NCBI GenBank assembly: GCA_028873745.1
Contig: JAPPNT010000188.1
Coordinates: forward strand, 1 to 10,573
Reading direction: 5' to 3'
Length of the DNA stretch: 10,573 nucleotides
DNA from: Chloroflexota bacterium
Lineage (GTDB): Bacteria; Chloroflexota; Dehalococcoidia; Lucifugimonadales; UBA1127
Made by a program: the position numbers and the translations under genes. Each line of letters starts with the position of its first letter. Position 1 is the stretch's first letter. Positions 1-6,570 of the stretch are shown here, piece by piece. The notes beneath the pieces were generated by a model. It was not told the DNA's origin. It did no database searches and saw nothing but the letters and a program-made list of their open reading frames with translations.

Positions 1-1392
<1,392 letters not shown>

Positions 1393-1396
1393 CCCT

Positions 1397-1457
1397 CCGT
1401 TCGCCCTGAGCCTGTCGAAGGGGTCTCTCGGAGCCCCTCGACGGGGCTCCGAGAGAC
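1397..1457 (+). repeat. Family B repeat with long hairpin, copy 2
   Basis: The B core (1397-1423) runs into a perfect 15-bp stem: GTCTCTCGGAGCCCC (1423-1437), loop TCGAC, right arm 1443-1457. An alternative fold pairs GTCGA-A-GGGG (1414-1423, one bulged A) with CCCCTCGAC (1434-1442). It starts five bases after the hydantoinase B stop, so it could act as a 3'-end or terminator structure for that gene, but no T-run follows. Confidence 0.85.
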
Positions 1458-1496
1458 AGAGGCCGCTCCCCAACCACCCCCGCACCGCGCCTGGTG

Positions 1497-1502
1497 TAAA
1501 AT
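1497..1502 (+). promoter_or_regulatory. Candidate -10 box for the TPP enzyme gene
   Basis: TAAAAT lies 34 bases before the ATG at 1537, after the hairpin repeat. No convincing -35 is visible. A comparable box stands 38 bases before the aldolase ATG, in both cases followed by CCCCAC. Confidence 0.35.
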
Positions 1503-1536
1503 CACCCCACAATCCCACCCCCAACCGGAGGCACCC

Positions 1537-3207
1537 ATGCCTGAGTCCATGACCGGCAAGCAGGCGCTCCTCGAGATGCTCAAGGCCGAGGGCGTCGAGT
1601 ACATCTTCGGCAACCCCGGCACCAGCGAGGCCCCCTTCATCGACCTGCTCGGCGACTACCCGGAGCTCCGCTACTTCCTGACCCTCCAGGAGAGCGTCGC
1701 CGTCGGCATGGCCGAGGCCTACGCCCGCGCCACCGGCCGCGCCTCCTTCGTCAGCCTCCACGTTGACAACGGCCTCGCCAACGGCATCTCCCTCATGCTC
1801 GACGCCCTCAACACCGGCACCCCCATGGTCGTCACCTCCGCCAACTACGACGTCCGCAAGGTGAACGAGTCCAAGACCGACCTCGCCCAGCTCGTCCGGC
1901 CCGTCACCAAGTGGGCCGTCGAGCTCTCCCACCCCGGCCAGGTGCCGAGCGCCCTCCGCCGCGCCTTCAACGAGGCCAACACCCACCCGAAGGGCCCCGT
2001 CTACGTCGGCCTCTCCTCCAACGCCCTCGAGGGCATCGACGAGATGAACCTCGTGCCCTCCCGCCCGGCCTACGACGACGCCCGCCCCAGCGCCGAGGGC
2101 ATCGCCCGTGCCGCCTCCCTGCTCCTCGACGCCCACCGCCCCATCATGCTCATCGGCGACCGCGCCTCCGACGATGACGCCAATGAGCAGGCCGTCGAGC
2201 TCGCGGAGCTCTTGGGCCTCGCCGTCTACCAGGTCCGTGGCGCGGAGGTCGCCTTCCCCACGACGCACCCCCAGTTCCTCGGCAACCTCTCCCTGCGCGC
2301 CGCCGCCTCCCGCGACGCCGTGCAGCGCGCCGACTGCGTCCTCGCCGTCGGCGCCGACCCCTTCGAGGAACTCTTCTATTGGGGGGACGTCATCCTGCAA
2401 CCCGACGTCCCCCTCGTGCACGTCGACCCCGACCCCAGCCGCATCGGCCGCGCCGAGCCCACCGATGTCGGCATCGTCGCCCACTGCGGCCGCGCCCTCG
2501 CCGAGCTGACCGCCGCCGTGCGGGGGCGGCTGACTCCCGCGAGCGTGTCCGCCATCGGGGAGCGCCGCCGCGCCATCGCCGCCGAGGCCCGCGCCAACCG
2601 TGAGGCCTACGAGGCTTCCGTCGCCGAGCGGTGGGACGCCCGGCCCATGAGCCCCGCCCGCATGATGGCGGAGCTCGCTGCCGCCCTCCCGCCCGACGCC
2701 ATCGTCGTCGACGACGCCATCAGTAACCGGGGCCCGCTCCGCCACTACATCCAGGCCGCCAGCCGCGGCGACATCCGCGCCGCCCGTGGTGGCTCCATCG
2801 GCGGCGGCATCGGCGCGGCGATGGGCGCCCAGGTCGCCTACCCCGGCCGTCCCGTCTTCGGCGTCATCGGCGACGGCAGCGCCATGATGACGATTCAGGG
2901 CCTCTGGACCGCCGCCAACGACGACATCCCCTGCATCTTTGTCATCTGCAACAACGGCATGTACCGCGTCCTCAAGACCAACTTCAACGTCTACCAGGGC
3001 GAGGTCCTCGGCCTGCCCGAGACCTCCGGCGGCCGCCTGCCCTACGCCGACTTCGGCACACCCTTCGACGTGGCCGCCATCGCCAACAGCATGGGCGTCC
3101 ACGGCGAGCGCATCACGGACCCCGCCCAGATCAAGCCCGCCGTAGACCGAGCCGTAGCCTCCGGCCGCCCCGCCCTCCTCGACGTGGTCATAGACGGCTC
3201 GGTGTAG
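1537..3207 (+). CDS. TPP-dependent 2-oxo-acid decarboxylase, benzoylformate decarboxylase-like
   Basis: This 556-residue protein has the usual size and three-domain order of TPP-dependent decarboxylases and acetolactate synthases. The N-terminal PYR domain has GNPGTSE (25-31) and catalytic Glu52 in LQE. His75 in SLHVD matches the active-site His of benzoylformate decarboxylase (BFD, MdlC). The C-terminal TPP motif runs from GDGS (445-448) to NN (472-473), with LWTAA between. The His75-type residue and overall pattern favour a non-oxidative 2-oxo-acid decarboxylase over acetolactate synthase; a phosphonopyruvate or oxalyl-CoA type activity cannot be excluded. The start is well set: GGAGG at 1527-1531 with five bases to the ATG. 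Met5 is a poorer alternative. It sits between hydantoinase B and an aldolase on the same strand, but repeats on both sides argue for separate transcription units. Substrate is inferred only at the level of a 2-oxo acid. Confidence 0.88.
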   Translation: MPESMTGKQALLEMLKAEGVEYIFGNPGTSEAPFIDLLGDYPELRYFLTLQESVAVGMAEAYARATGRASFVSLHVDNGLANGISLMLDALNTGTPMVVTSANYDVRKVNESKTDLAQLVRPVTKWAVELSHPGQVPSALRRAFNEANTHPKGPVYVGLSSNALEGIDEMNLVPSRPAYDDARPSAEGIARAASLLLDAHRPIMLIGDRASDDDANEQAVELAELLGLAVYQVRGAEVAFPTTHPQFLGNLSLRAAASRDAVQRADCVLAVGADPFEELFYWGDVILQPDVPLVHVDPDPSRIGRAEPTDVGIVAHCGRALAELTAAVRGRLTPASVSAIGERRRAIAAEARANREAYEASVAERWDARPMSPARMMAELAAALPPDAIVVDDAISNRGPLRHYIQAASRGDIRAARGGSIGGGIGAAMGAQVAYPGRPVFGVIGDGSAMMTIQGLWTAANDDIPCIFVICNNGMYRVLKTNFNVYQGEVLGLPETSGGRLPYADFGTPFDVAAIANSMGVHGERITDPAQIKPAVDRAVASGRPALLDVVIDGSV

Positions 3208-3224
3208 ACCAACAGTCCCTCTGA

Positions 3225-3274
3225 CCGCTCGCCCTGACCGCGTCCTGAGCTAGTCGAAGGAGCCTGTCGAAGGG
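3225..3274 (+). repeat. Compound family B repeat, copy 3
   Basis: This is a diverged B core in which the second half is duplicated: CTAGTCGAAGG and then CCTGTCGAAGGG follow one another. Confidence 0.7.
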
Positions 3275-3283
3275 CCCCACCCT

Positions 3284-3314
3284 CGTTTTCCCGGCGAAAG
3301 CCGGGATCCAGAGG
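3284..3314 (+). repeat. Family A hairpin repeat, copy 2
   Basis: The stem TCCCGGC (3289-3295) pairs with GCCGGGA (3300-3306) around GAAA. Compared with copy 1 the second stem pair is changed on both arms (A-T to C-G). Confidence 0.85.
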
Positions 3315-3329
3315 AGTGGTGCAGGGCGG

Positions 3330-3357
3330 CCGTTCGTGCTGAGCCGCGTCGAAGTAC
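3330..3357 (+). repeat. Degenerate family B repeat, copy 4
   Basis: CCGTTCGTGCTGAGCC followed by GCGTCGAAG matches the B core with several substitutions. Confidence 0.6.
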
Positions 3358-3370
3358 CGCGACCCCCTCC

Positions 3371-3400
3371 GTCGTTCCCGCGCAGGCGGGAACCCAGAGG
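3371..3400 (+). repeat. Family A hairpin repeat, copy 3
   Basis: The stem TTCCCGC (3375-3381) pairs with GCGGGAA (3386-3392) around GCAG. The flanks are GTCG and CCCAGAGG, showing it belongs with the CCGGC-stem copies. Confidence 0.85.
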
Positions 3401-3402
3401 GG

Positions 3403-3452
3403 CCGTTCGCCCTGACCCCGTCCTGAGGCTCTCGAAGGATCCCGTCGAAGGG
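3403..3452 (+). repeat. Compound family B repeat, copy 5
   Basis: A B left half (CCGTTCGCCCTGA) is followed by CCTGAGGCTCTCGAAGG and a further CCCGTCGAAGGG, that is, a B core with an internally duplicated right half like copies 3 and 9. Confidence 0.7.
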
Positions 3453-3489
3453 CTGCCACCACTCCCTTTCCCAGACCGCACTGGAACGC

Positions 3490-3495
3490 TAGTAT
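3490..3495 (+). promoter_or_regulatory. Candidate -10 box for the aldolase gene
   Basis: TAGTAT lies 38 bases before the ATG at 3534. The context resembles that of the TPP gene (CTGG just upstream, CCCCAC just downstream). No clear -35 is seen. Confidence 0.3.
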
Positions 3496-3533
3496 GGCCC
3501 CACACCCCAACCCAACCGCAAAGGAGCCACCCA

Positions 3534-4301
3534 ATGCGAACCAACACCACAAAAGCCAAGCTCAACGAGGGCCAGGTCGTCTTCGGCGGCATCGTCACCC
3601 GCTACGCCCCCGACATGGTCGAGATCCTCGGCGCCCTCGGCTACGACTTCGTCTTCATCGACTGCGAGCACGGCCCCGCCGACCTTGACCAGGTCGAGCA
3701 CATGGTCCGCGCCGCCGAGTCCTTCGGCATCACCCCCATCGCCCGCATCCCCGACCACGCCGAACAGACCATCCTCCGCTACCTCGACCGCGGCCTGCAG
3801 GGCATCATCGTGCCGCACGTCGACACCGGCGAGGAGGCCGCTGCCGTCGCCCGCGCCGCCCGCTACCACCCCGACGGTTACCGCGGCGTGGCCGGCGGCC
3901 GCGCCCACGACTACGGCATCGGCGTCTCCATGGCTGAGGCGACGGCCTGGATCAACTCCCAAGTGCTCGTCATCCCGATGGTCGAGGACGTAGAGGCCGT
4001 CAACAACCTCGACGACATCCTGCAGGTCGCCGGCGCCGACGTTCTCCACGTCGCGCCGTCCGACCTCGGCCAGAGCCTCGGCAACCCCGGCCAGGCCGAG
4101 GTCCGCCGCGTCATGAGCGATGTCCTCCCCCGCATCCGCGCCGGCGGAAAGCACGCCGGCGTCGGTGGCAACAGCCCCGCCGACACCGCCGCCGTCGCCG
4201 ACTTCATCCGCCAGGGCGCCAACTTCGTCACCGTCTCAGCCTGGGCCCTCCTCCGCCACGGCGCAGAAAACTTCCTCAAAGCCGTCAAGGCAGATTTGTA
4301 A
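3534..4301 (+). CDS. HpcH/HpaI-family class II aldolase/lyase
   Basis: The 255-residue protein has the length and order of 4-hydroxy-2-oxoheptanedioate aldolase-type enzymes, which cleave or form 2-oxo-4-hydroxy acids with a divalent metal and an enolate intermediate. His46 in FIDCEHGP matches the family's catalytic His, Arg71 in IARIP the substrate-binding Arg, Glu151 (in MVEDVEA) and Asp177 (in APSDL) the two metal ligands. RGV at 117-119 is also typical. The start is fixed by AAGGAG at 3521-3526, seven bases before the ATG; an upstream in-frame ATG at 3336 would add about 66 residues of translated repeat. It follows the TPP enzyme in the same direction, and both families act on 2-oxo acids, but a repeat cluster and a separate -10-like box lie between them. 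The natural substrate cannot be read from sequence; members also include 2-dehydro-3-deoxyglucarate aldolase and citramalyl-type lyases. Confidence 0.92.
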   Translation: MRTNTTKAKLNEGQVVFGGIVTRYAPDMVEILGALGYDFVFIDCEHGPADLDQVEHMVRAAESFGITPIARIPDHAEQTILRYLDRGLQGIIVPHVDTGEEAAAVARAARYHPDGYRGVAGGRAHDYGIGVSMAEATAWINSQVLVIPMVEDVEAVNNLDDILQVAGADVLHVAPSDLGQSLGNPGQAEVRRVMSDVLPRIRAGGKHAGVGGNSPADTAAVADFIRQGANFVTVSAWALLRHGAENFLKAVKADL

Positions 4302-4327
4302 CGCCCGTTATAAAACAAAGCCCAACC

Positions 4328-4364
4328 CGTTCGCTTGACCCCTCGACAGGCCCAGGCCGAACGG
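4328..4364 (-). repeat. Family B repeat in reverse orientation, copy 6
   Basis: Bases 4340-4364 are a B core on the minus strand (CCTCGACAGGCCCAGG then CCGAACGG). A plus-strand half core (CCGTTCG, 4328-4334) sits just before it, so 4328-4334 and 4358-4364 can pair as a 7-bp hairpin 26 bases past the aldolase stop. Confidence 0.65.
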
Positions 4365-4377
4365 ATTGGACCCCCTC

Positions 4378-4408
4378 CGTTTCCCCGGCGAAAGCCGGGG
4401 CCCAGAAA
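4378..4408 (+). repeat. Family A hairpin repeat, copy 4
   Basis: The stem CCCCGGC (4383-4389) pairs with GCCGGGG (4394-4400) around GAAA, a third paired variant of the outer stem positions. Confidence 0.85.
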
Positions 4409-4450
4409 CCTCGCGGCCAACGGCTTCCGCAAACCCCTGGCCCACTCTCC

Positions 4451-4476
4451 GTCGTTCCCGCGAAGGCAGAAACCCC
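4451..4476 (+). repeat. Decayed family A repeat, copy 5
   Basis: The left arm TTCCCGC is intact but the right side reads GCAGAAA instead of GCGGGAA, so the hairpin is damaged. Confidence 0.6.
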
Positions 4477-4496
4477 GACGTACGCGCACCCTCTCT

Positions 4497-4528
4497 CGTC
4501 GTTCCCGCGCAGGCGGGAACCCATCAGG
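4497..4528 (+). repeat. Family A hairpin repeat, copy 6
   Basis: The hairpin is the same as in copy 3 (TTCCCGC, GCAG, GCGGGAA); the right flank reads CCATCAGG instead of CCAGAGG. Confidence 0.8.
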
Positions 4529-4560
4529 CGCGGGCGACGCGTGGGGCGGCTCACCCCTAA

Positions 4561-4623
4561 CCGTTCGCCCTGAGCTCCGTCGAAGGGGTCTCGGTGGGCC
4601 CCTCGATGGGGCTCATCGAGACC
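4561..4623 (+). repeat. Family B repeat with long hairpin, copy 7
   Basis: The B core leads into a 16-pair stem, 4587-4602 with 4608-4623, loop TCGAT, including two G-T wobble pairs. The alternative fold pairs GTCGA-A-GGGG (4579-4588) with CCCCTCGAT (4599-4607). It lies between convergent genes, where a bidirectional 3'-end structure would make sense. Confidence 0.85.
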
Positions 4624-4636
4624 AGGCCCCCCCTCT

Positions 4637-4667
4637 CGTCGTTCCCACGCAGGCGGGAACCCAGAGG
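4637..4667 (+). repeat. Family A hairpin repeat, copy 7
   Basis: TTCCCAC pairs with GCGGGAA with one A-C mismatch. It ends 16 bases short of the hydrolase stop codon. Confidence 0.8.
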
Positions 4668-4683
4668 GGCGAGGTGCAGATGG

Positions 4684-5442
4684 CTACCGCGCCGCCGTCG
4701 CCGGCTGGTGCGCCTTCAGGAACGCCCGCACCTGCTCGATCGTCCGGGCCTTGAGGTCCTCCTGCTCCTTCCACGGGTACGCCGTCACCTCCGCCCGGGG
4801 CGCCAGCGCGACGAGGTCCATCGCCGCTTGGTACGAGTGCGCCGGCGTGTCGTCCGGCATCACCAGCAGCGGCGTCTGGCACTGCGACGCGAACTCCCGC
4901 GACACGCAGTACATGAAGTCCGGCTGCACCCGGTACAGGTTGTGCAGGTACTGCTCGATCGTCTCCATCGACACGTCCGGCTGCCGCTCGCGAAGCCCCG
5001 GCGCCCAGCCGTTGATGCCGCCGTCGTACATCGCGTCCGGCGTCGCCTCCGCGTGCCCGACCGGCTGGCACAGCACCGCCGCGAGCACCCGCTCCGGCGC
5101 CCGCTCGACCAGCTTCATCGCGAACGGCCCGCCGATGCAGTAGCCCATGAACAGGAACTCTCCGATGCCCAGGTGGTCCATCAGCCCCAGCTGGTCGTCC
5201 GCGAACGCCCCCCACGGGTCCTCCACCTGCACCGGCCCCGTAGACTCGCCCCCGACGGCGTTCCGCTGGTCCATCGTGATGCACTGGAAGTCGTCCTTGA
5301 ACACCTCCATCGCATTGAACACCTGCCCCGGCCACACATCCACGCGAGAGTTCAACCCCCCGCCCGGCGTAACCAGCAAAGGCACCCCAGCCCCAACCTC
5401 CTCATACCGAATCCGCACATCCCCCCGCTCATACATGGGCAT
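4684..5442 (-). CDS. Alpha/beta hydrolase with Cys nucleophile (DLH-like elbow)
   Basis: The 252-residue protein has an alpha/beta-hydrolase layout: PGGG (26-29) for the oxyanion region, MDQRNAVGGES (57-67), and a nucleophile elbow GYCIGG (100-105). The nucleophile is therefore Cys102, as in dienelactone hydrolase (DLH), not the usual Ser. Asp197 or Asp198 in MPDDTPAHS fits the acid. Where the catalytic His normally follows the last strand, I read YPWKEQ (222-227) with no His; His202 is the nearest alternative. It may hydrolyse a small ester or lactone, act as a C-C hydrolase, or have lost classical activity. The start at 5442 has GGGAG (5450-5454) seven bases upstream; Met3 is a second in-frame ATG. 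It is a single-gene unit, convergent with the aldolase and divergent from the membrane protein, with its own near-consensus promoter. No signal peptide, so it is probably cytoplasmic. Confidence 0.86.
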   Translation of the reverse strand: MPMYERGDVRIRYEEVGAGVPLLVTPGGGLNSRVDVWPGQVFNAMEVFKDDFQCITMDQRNAVGGESTGPVQVEDPWGAFADDQLGLMDHLGIGEFLFMGYCIGGPFAMKLVERAPERVLAAVLCQPVGHAEATPDAMYDGGINGWAPGLRERQPDVSMETIEQYLHNLYRVQPDFMYCVSREFASQCQTPLLVMPDDTPAHSYQAAMDLVALAPRAEVTAYPWKEQEDLKARTIEQVRAFLKAHQPATAAR

Positions 5443-5469
5443 ACCTTTACTCCCTTCGCAGACGACGCA

Positions 5470-5505
5470 AGCGTTTCGAGCGATTGTAGATTTGGCAGAA
5501 ACGCT
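5470..5505. promoter_or_regulatory. Possible operator: inverted repeat over the hydrolase promoter
   Basis: AGCGTTT (5470-5476) and AAACGCT (5499-5505) form 7-bp inverted arms about 29 bases apart centre to centre, straddling the -10 box. The spacing is close to three helical turns, as for a dimeric repressor site, but 7-bp arms could also arise by chance. Confidence 0.25.
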
Positions 5506-5510
5506 GTCAA
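5483..5510 (-). promoter_or_regulatory. Sigma-70-like promoter for the hydrolase gene
   Basis: On the minus strand TTGACA (5510-5505) and TACAAT (5488-5483) are separated by 16 bases. This matches the -35 consensus exactly and the -10 in five of six positions. The predicted transcript would start near 5476, giving a leader of about 34 bases. Confidence 0.7.
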
Positions 5511-5742
5511 GTCAGACGCCGTGCCGCCATTCTCTGACGTGCCCGAAAACCGGCAGAATGCCCATAGCCGGAGATCGTCCAATCGGGGCACAATTAAACA
5601 GGGCAGGATGTCCTATCGGCGATGGAGGAATACGGTTCTGATCTGATTTAGCTCAAAACGGACGAACCGGGTTAGATGGGCCGCAAGTGAAAAGTTCGCA
5701 CCATGTCTACCCGAGTTGAATGCGAGGGCAATCTATGGGATC

Positions 5743-5759
5743 GGAGACAAGATGAAATG
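5743..5759 (+). promoter_or_regulatory. Ribosome binding site deciding the membrane-protein start
   Basis: GGAG at 5743-5746 lies ten bases before the ATG at 5757. The upstream in-frame ATG at 5703 has no recognisable Shine-Dalgarno. A two-codon frame ATG-AAA-TGA (5752-5760) overlaps the start. Confidence 0.5.
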
Positions 5760-6425
5760 ACCGACGCTAGCAACTCCGAGTGGGTGGTTGTCATATTCTA
5801 TTTTGGCTTAATGTGTGTTTATTCGTTTGGTCTAGGGCTACTGACTATACAGGCTTTACTGCGACTGAAAAGTCGTGACAACCGTTTGTCTTATCAAAAG
5901 TGGGGCGTCGACAAGGAACTGTTTCAACCCAACTCGGTCACCTCCCTCATCGTCTTCGGAATCTCTGCCATCGTCATTACAATTCTTGCATTCTACACAA
6001 CCTACTTGTCGACTGAGGTTATTTTGGAAGGCGTGACGACGAATGCCGATAGACTAGCTTACACTCTGTTCTTTGCAGGTTCTGCTTTCATTGGTGGCCT
6101 TTACTGGGAGGCTCGACGCGTCAAGCAAATTACGGACAAAATAAAGACATTGGACGACCTAAGGGAGGTGTTTCATCAGCGCCTAAGCCCTTCAGAGCTT
6201 CTTTCAGTATATGAAGCCTTGAGTCCTGCGCCTTCGCTATTTTGGGATGAGTATGCTGGTCTCCCCGCAGATCAAGTCAGTGAGGAGACGAATCGCAGCT
6301 TTCGGGAGAGAGCCGCCCCTTATGGACTTAGTCGGGCCATCAGGTACAACAGAATTGCGATAGTAGTTATGCTCGTCACCCTTCCGTTTGTGGCCATAGT
6401 CCCGGTCTATCAGTTTCTCTCATGA
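5757..6425 (+). CDS. Orphan four-helix membrane protein of unknown function
   Basis: I do not recognise this protein. From the ATG at 5757 it has 222 residues; the in-frame ATG at 5703 would add 18 polar residues but lacks a Shine-Dalgarno. Hydrophobic segments at about 9-35, 62-84, 98-117 and 200-220 suggest four membrane helices. A charged stretch of some 80 residues (118-198), rich in Glu, Arg and Lys, lies between helices three and four and is probably one soluble domain on one side of the membrane. No catalytic motif, metal site or signal peptidase site is seen. Base composition is strikingly different from its neighbours: two rows I counted give 27 of 60 G+C each, and codons such as TTA, ATT and AAA are used freely. 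It stands alone on the plus strand between minus-strand genes. This pattern suggests acquisition by transfer. That it is a real gene is supported by the long frame with coherent hydrophobic periods in AT-richer DNA. Confidence 0.68.
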   Translation: MTDASNSEWVVVIFYFGLMCVYSFGLGLLTIQALLRLKSRDNRLSYQKWGVDKELFQPNSVTSLIVFGISAIVITILAFYTTYLSTEVILEGVTTNADRLAYTLFFAGSAFIGGLYWEARRVKQITDKIKTLDDLREVFHQRLSPSELLSVYEALSPAPSLFWDEYAGLPADQVSEETNRSFRERAAPYGLSRAIRYNRIAIVVMLVTLPFVAIVPVYQFLS

Positions 6426-6478
6426 GTTGGATGAAGACCTCAACAGTTCCGCTTTATTCTCTGCCTTTCCATGGATCG

Positions 6479-6510
6479 AGAGTAATTCTAGAGGCCGCAA
6501 GAATTGCTCT
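6479..6510. terminator. Terminator-like hairpin between convergent genes
   Basis: AGAGTAATTCT (6479-6489) pairs with AGAATTGCTCT (6500-6510), 11 pairs including one wobble, with a 10-base loop. It lies 54 bases past the membrane-protein stop and before the nhaA stop. No T-run follows on either strand, so intrinsic termination is uncertain. Confidence 0.4.
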
Positions 6511-6570
6511 GTGCTCGTCGTTTGTGAATTTAGCGAACCCATAGGTGCAGGGCTGAGGGACGCATATCAC

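Larger units (their letters stand above)
3208..3533. other. 326-base intergenic gap filled with repeats
   Basis: The gap between the TPP enzyme and the aldolase is almost entirely B and A repeats in alternation (B, A, B, A, B), followed by a short leader with a -10-like box and the aldolase Shine-Dalgarno. The aldolase frame stays open back through part of the repeats to an ATG at 3336, but that stretch would encode repeat sequence only (for example FPRRREPR) and is not taken as gene. Confidence 0.8.
4302..4683. other. 382-base convergent gap packed with repeats
   Basis: This gap lies between the convergent aldolase and hydrolase genes. In order it holds an inverted B copy, A copies 4, 5 and 6, a B copy with long hairpin, and A copy 7. 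Just after the aldolase stop is a tiny palindrome TAACG-CC-CGTTA in an AT-rich patch. No gene is supported here. Confidence 0.8.
5443..5756. other. Divergent regulatory gap at the left edge of an AT-richer island
   Basis: These 314 bases separate the divergent hydrolase and membrane-protein genes. The left part carries the hydrolase promoter. The remainder shows no convincing gene, none of the A/B repeats that fill other gaps, and no strong plus-strand promoter (TTAGAT at 5672-5677 is only a weak -10 candidate). Confidence 0.6.

Noticed and set aside
3336..3533. An upstream extension of the aldolase reading frame to an earlier ATG.
   Set aside because: It translates A and B repeats. The ATG at 3534 has AAGGAG at good spacing and begins exactly where the family homology begins.
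3489..4154. A 221-codon minus-strand frame opposite the aldolase.
   Set aside because: The product is Val/Asp/Gly/Ala-rich and is the complement of the aldolase codons; no domain is seen.
4302..4683. The spaced repeats considered as a CRISPR array.
   Set aside because: Units are of two unrelated families, differ from one another, are irregularly spaced, and no unique spacers of constant length or cas genes are present.
4594..5646. A 350-codon plus-strand frame opposite the hydrolase gene.
   Set aside because: It is antisense to the hydrolase and Arg/His-rich; the minus-strand frame carries the recognisable hydrolase motifs.
5752..5760. The two-codon frame ATG-AAA-TGA as a regulatory upstream ORF.
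   Set aside because: It overlaps the preferred start of the membrane protein and is too short to separate from chance; it is mentioned only under the ribosome binding site.
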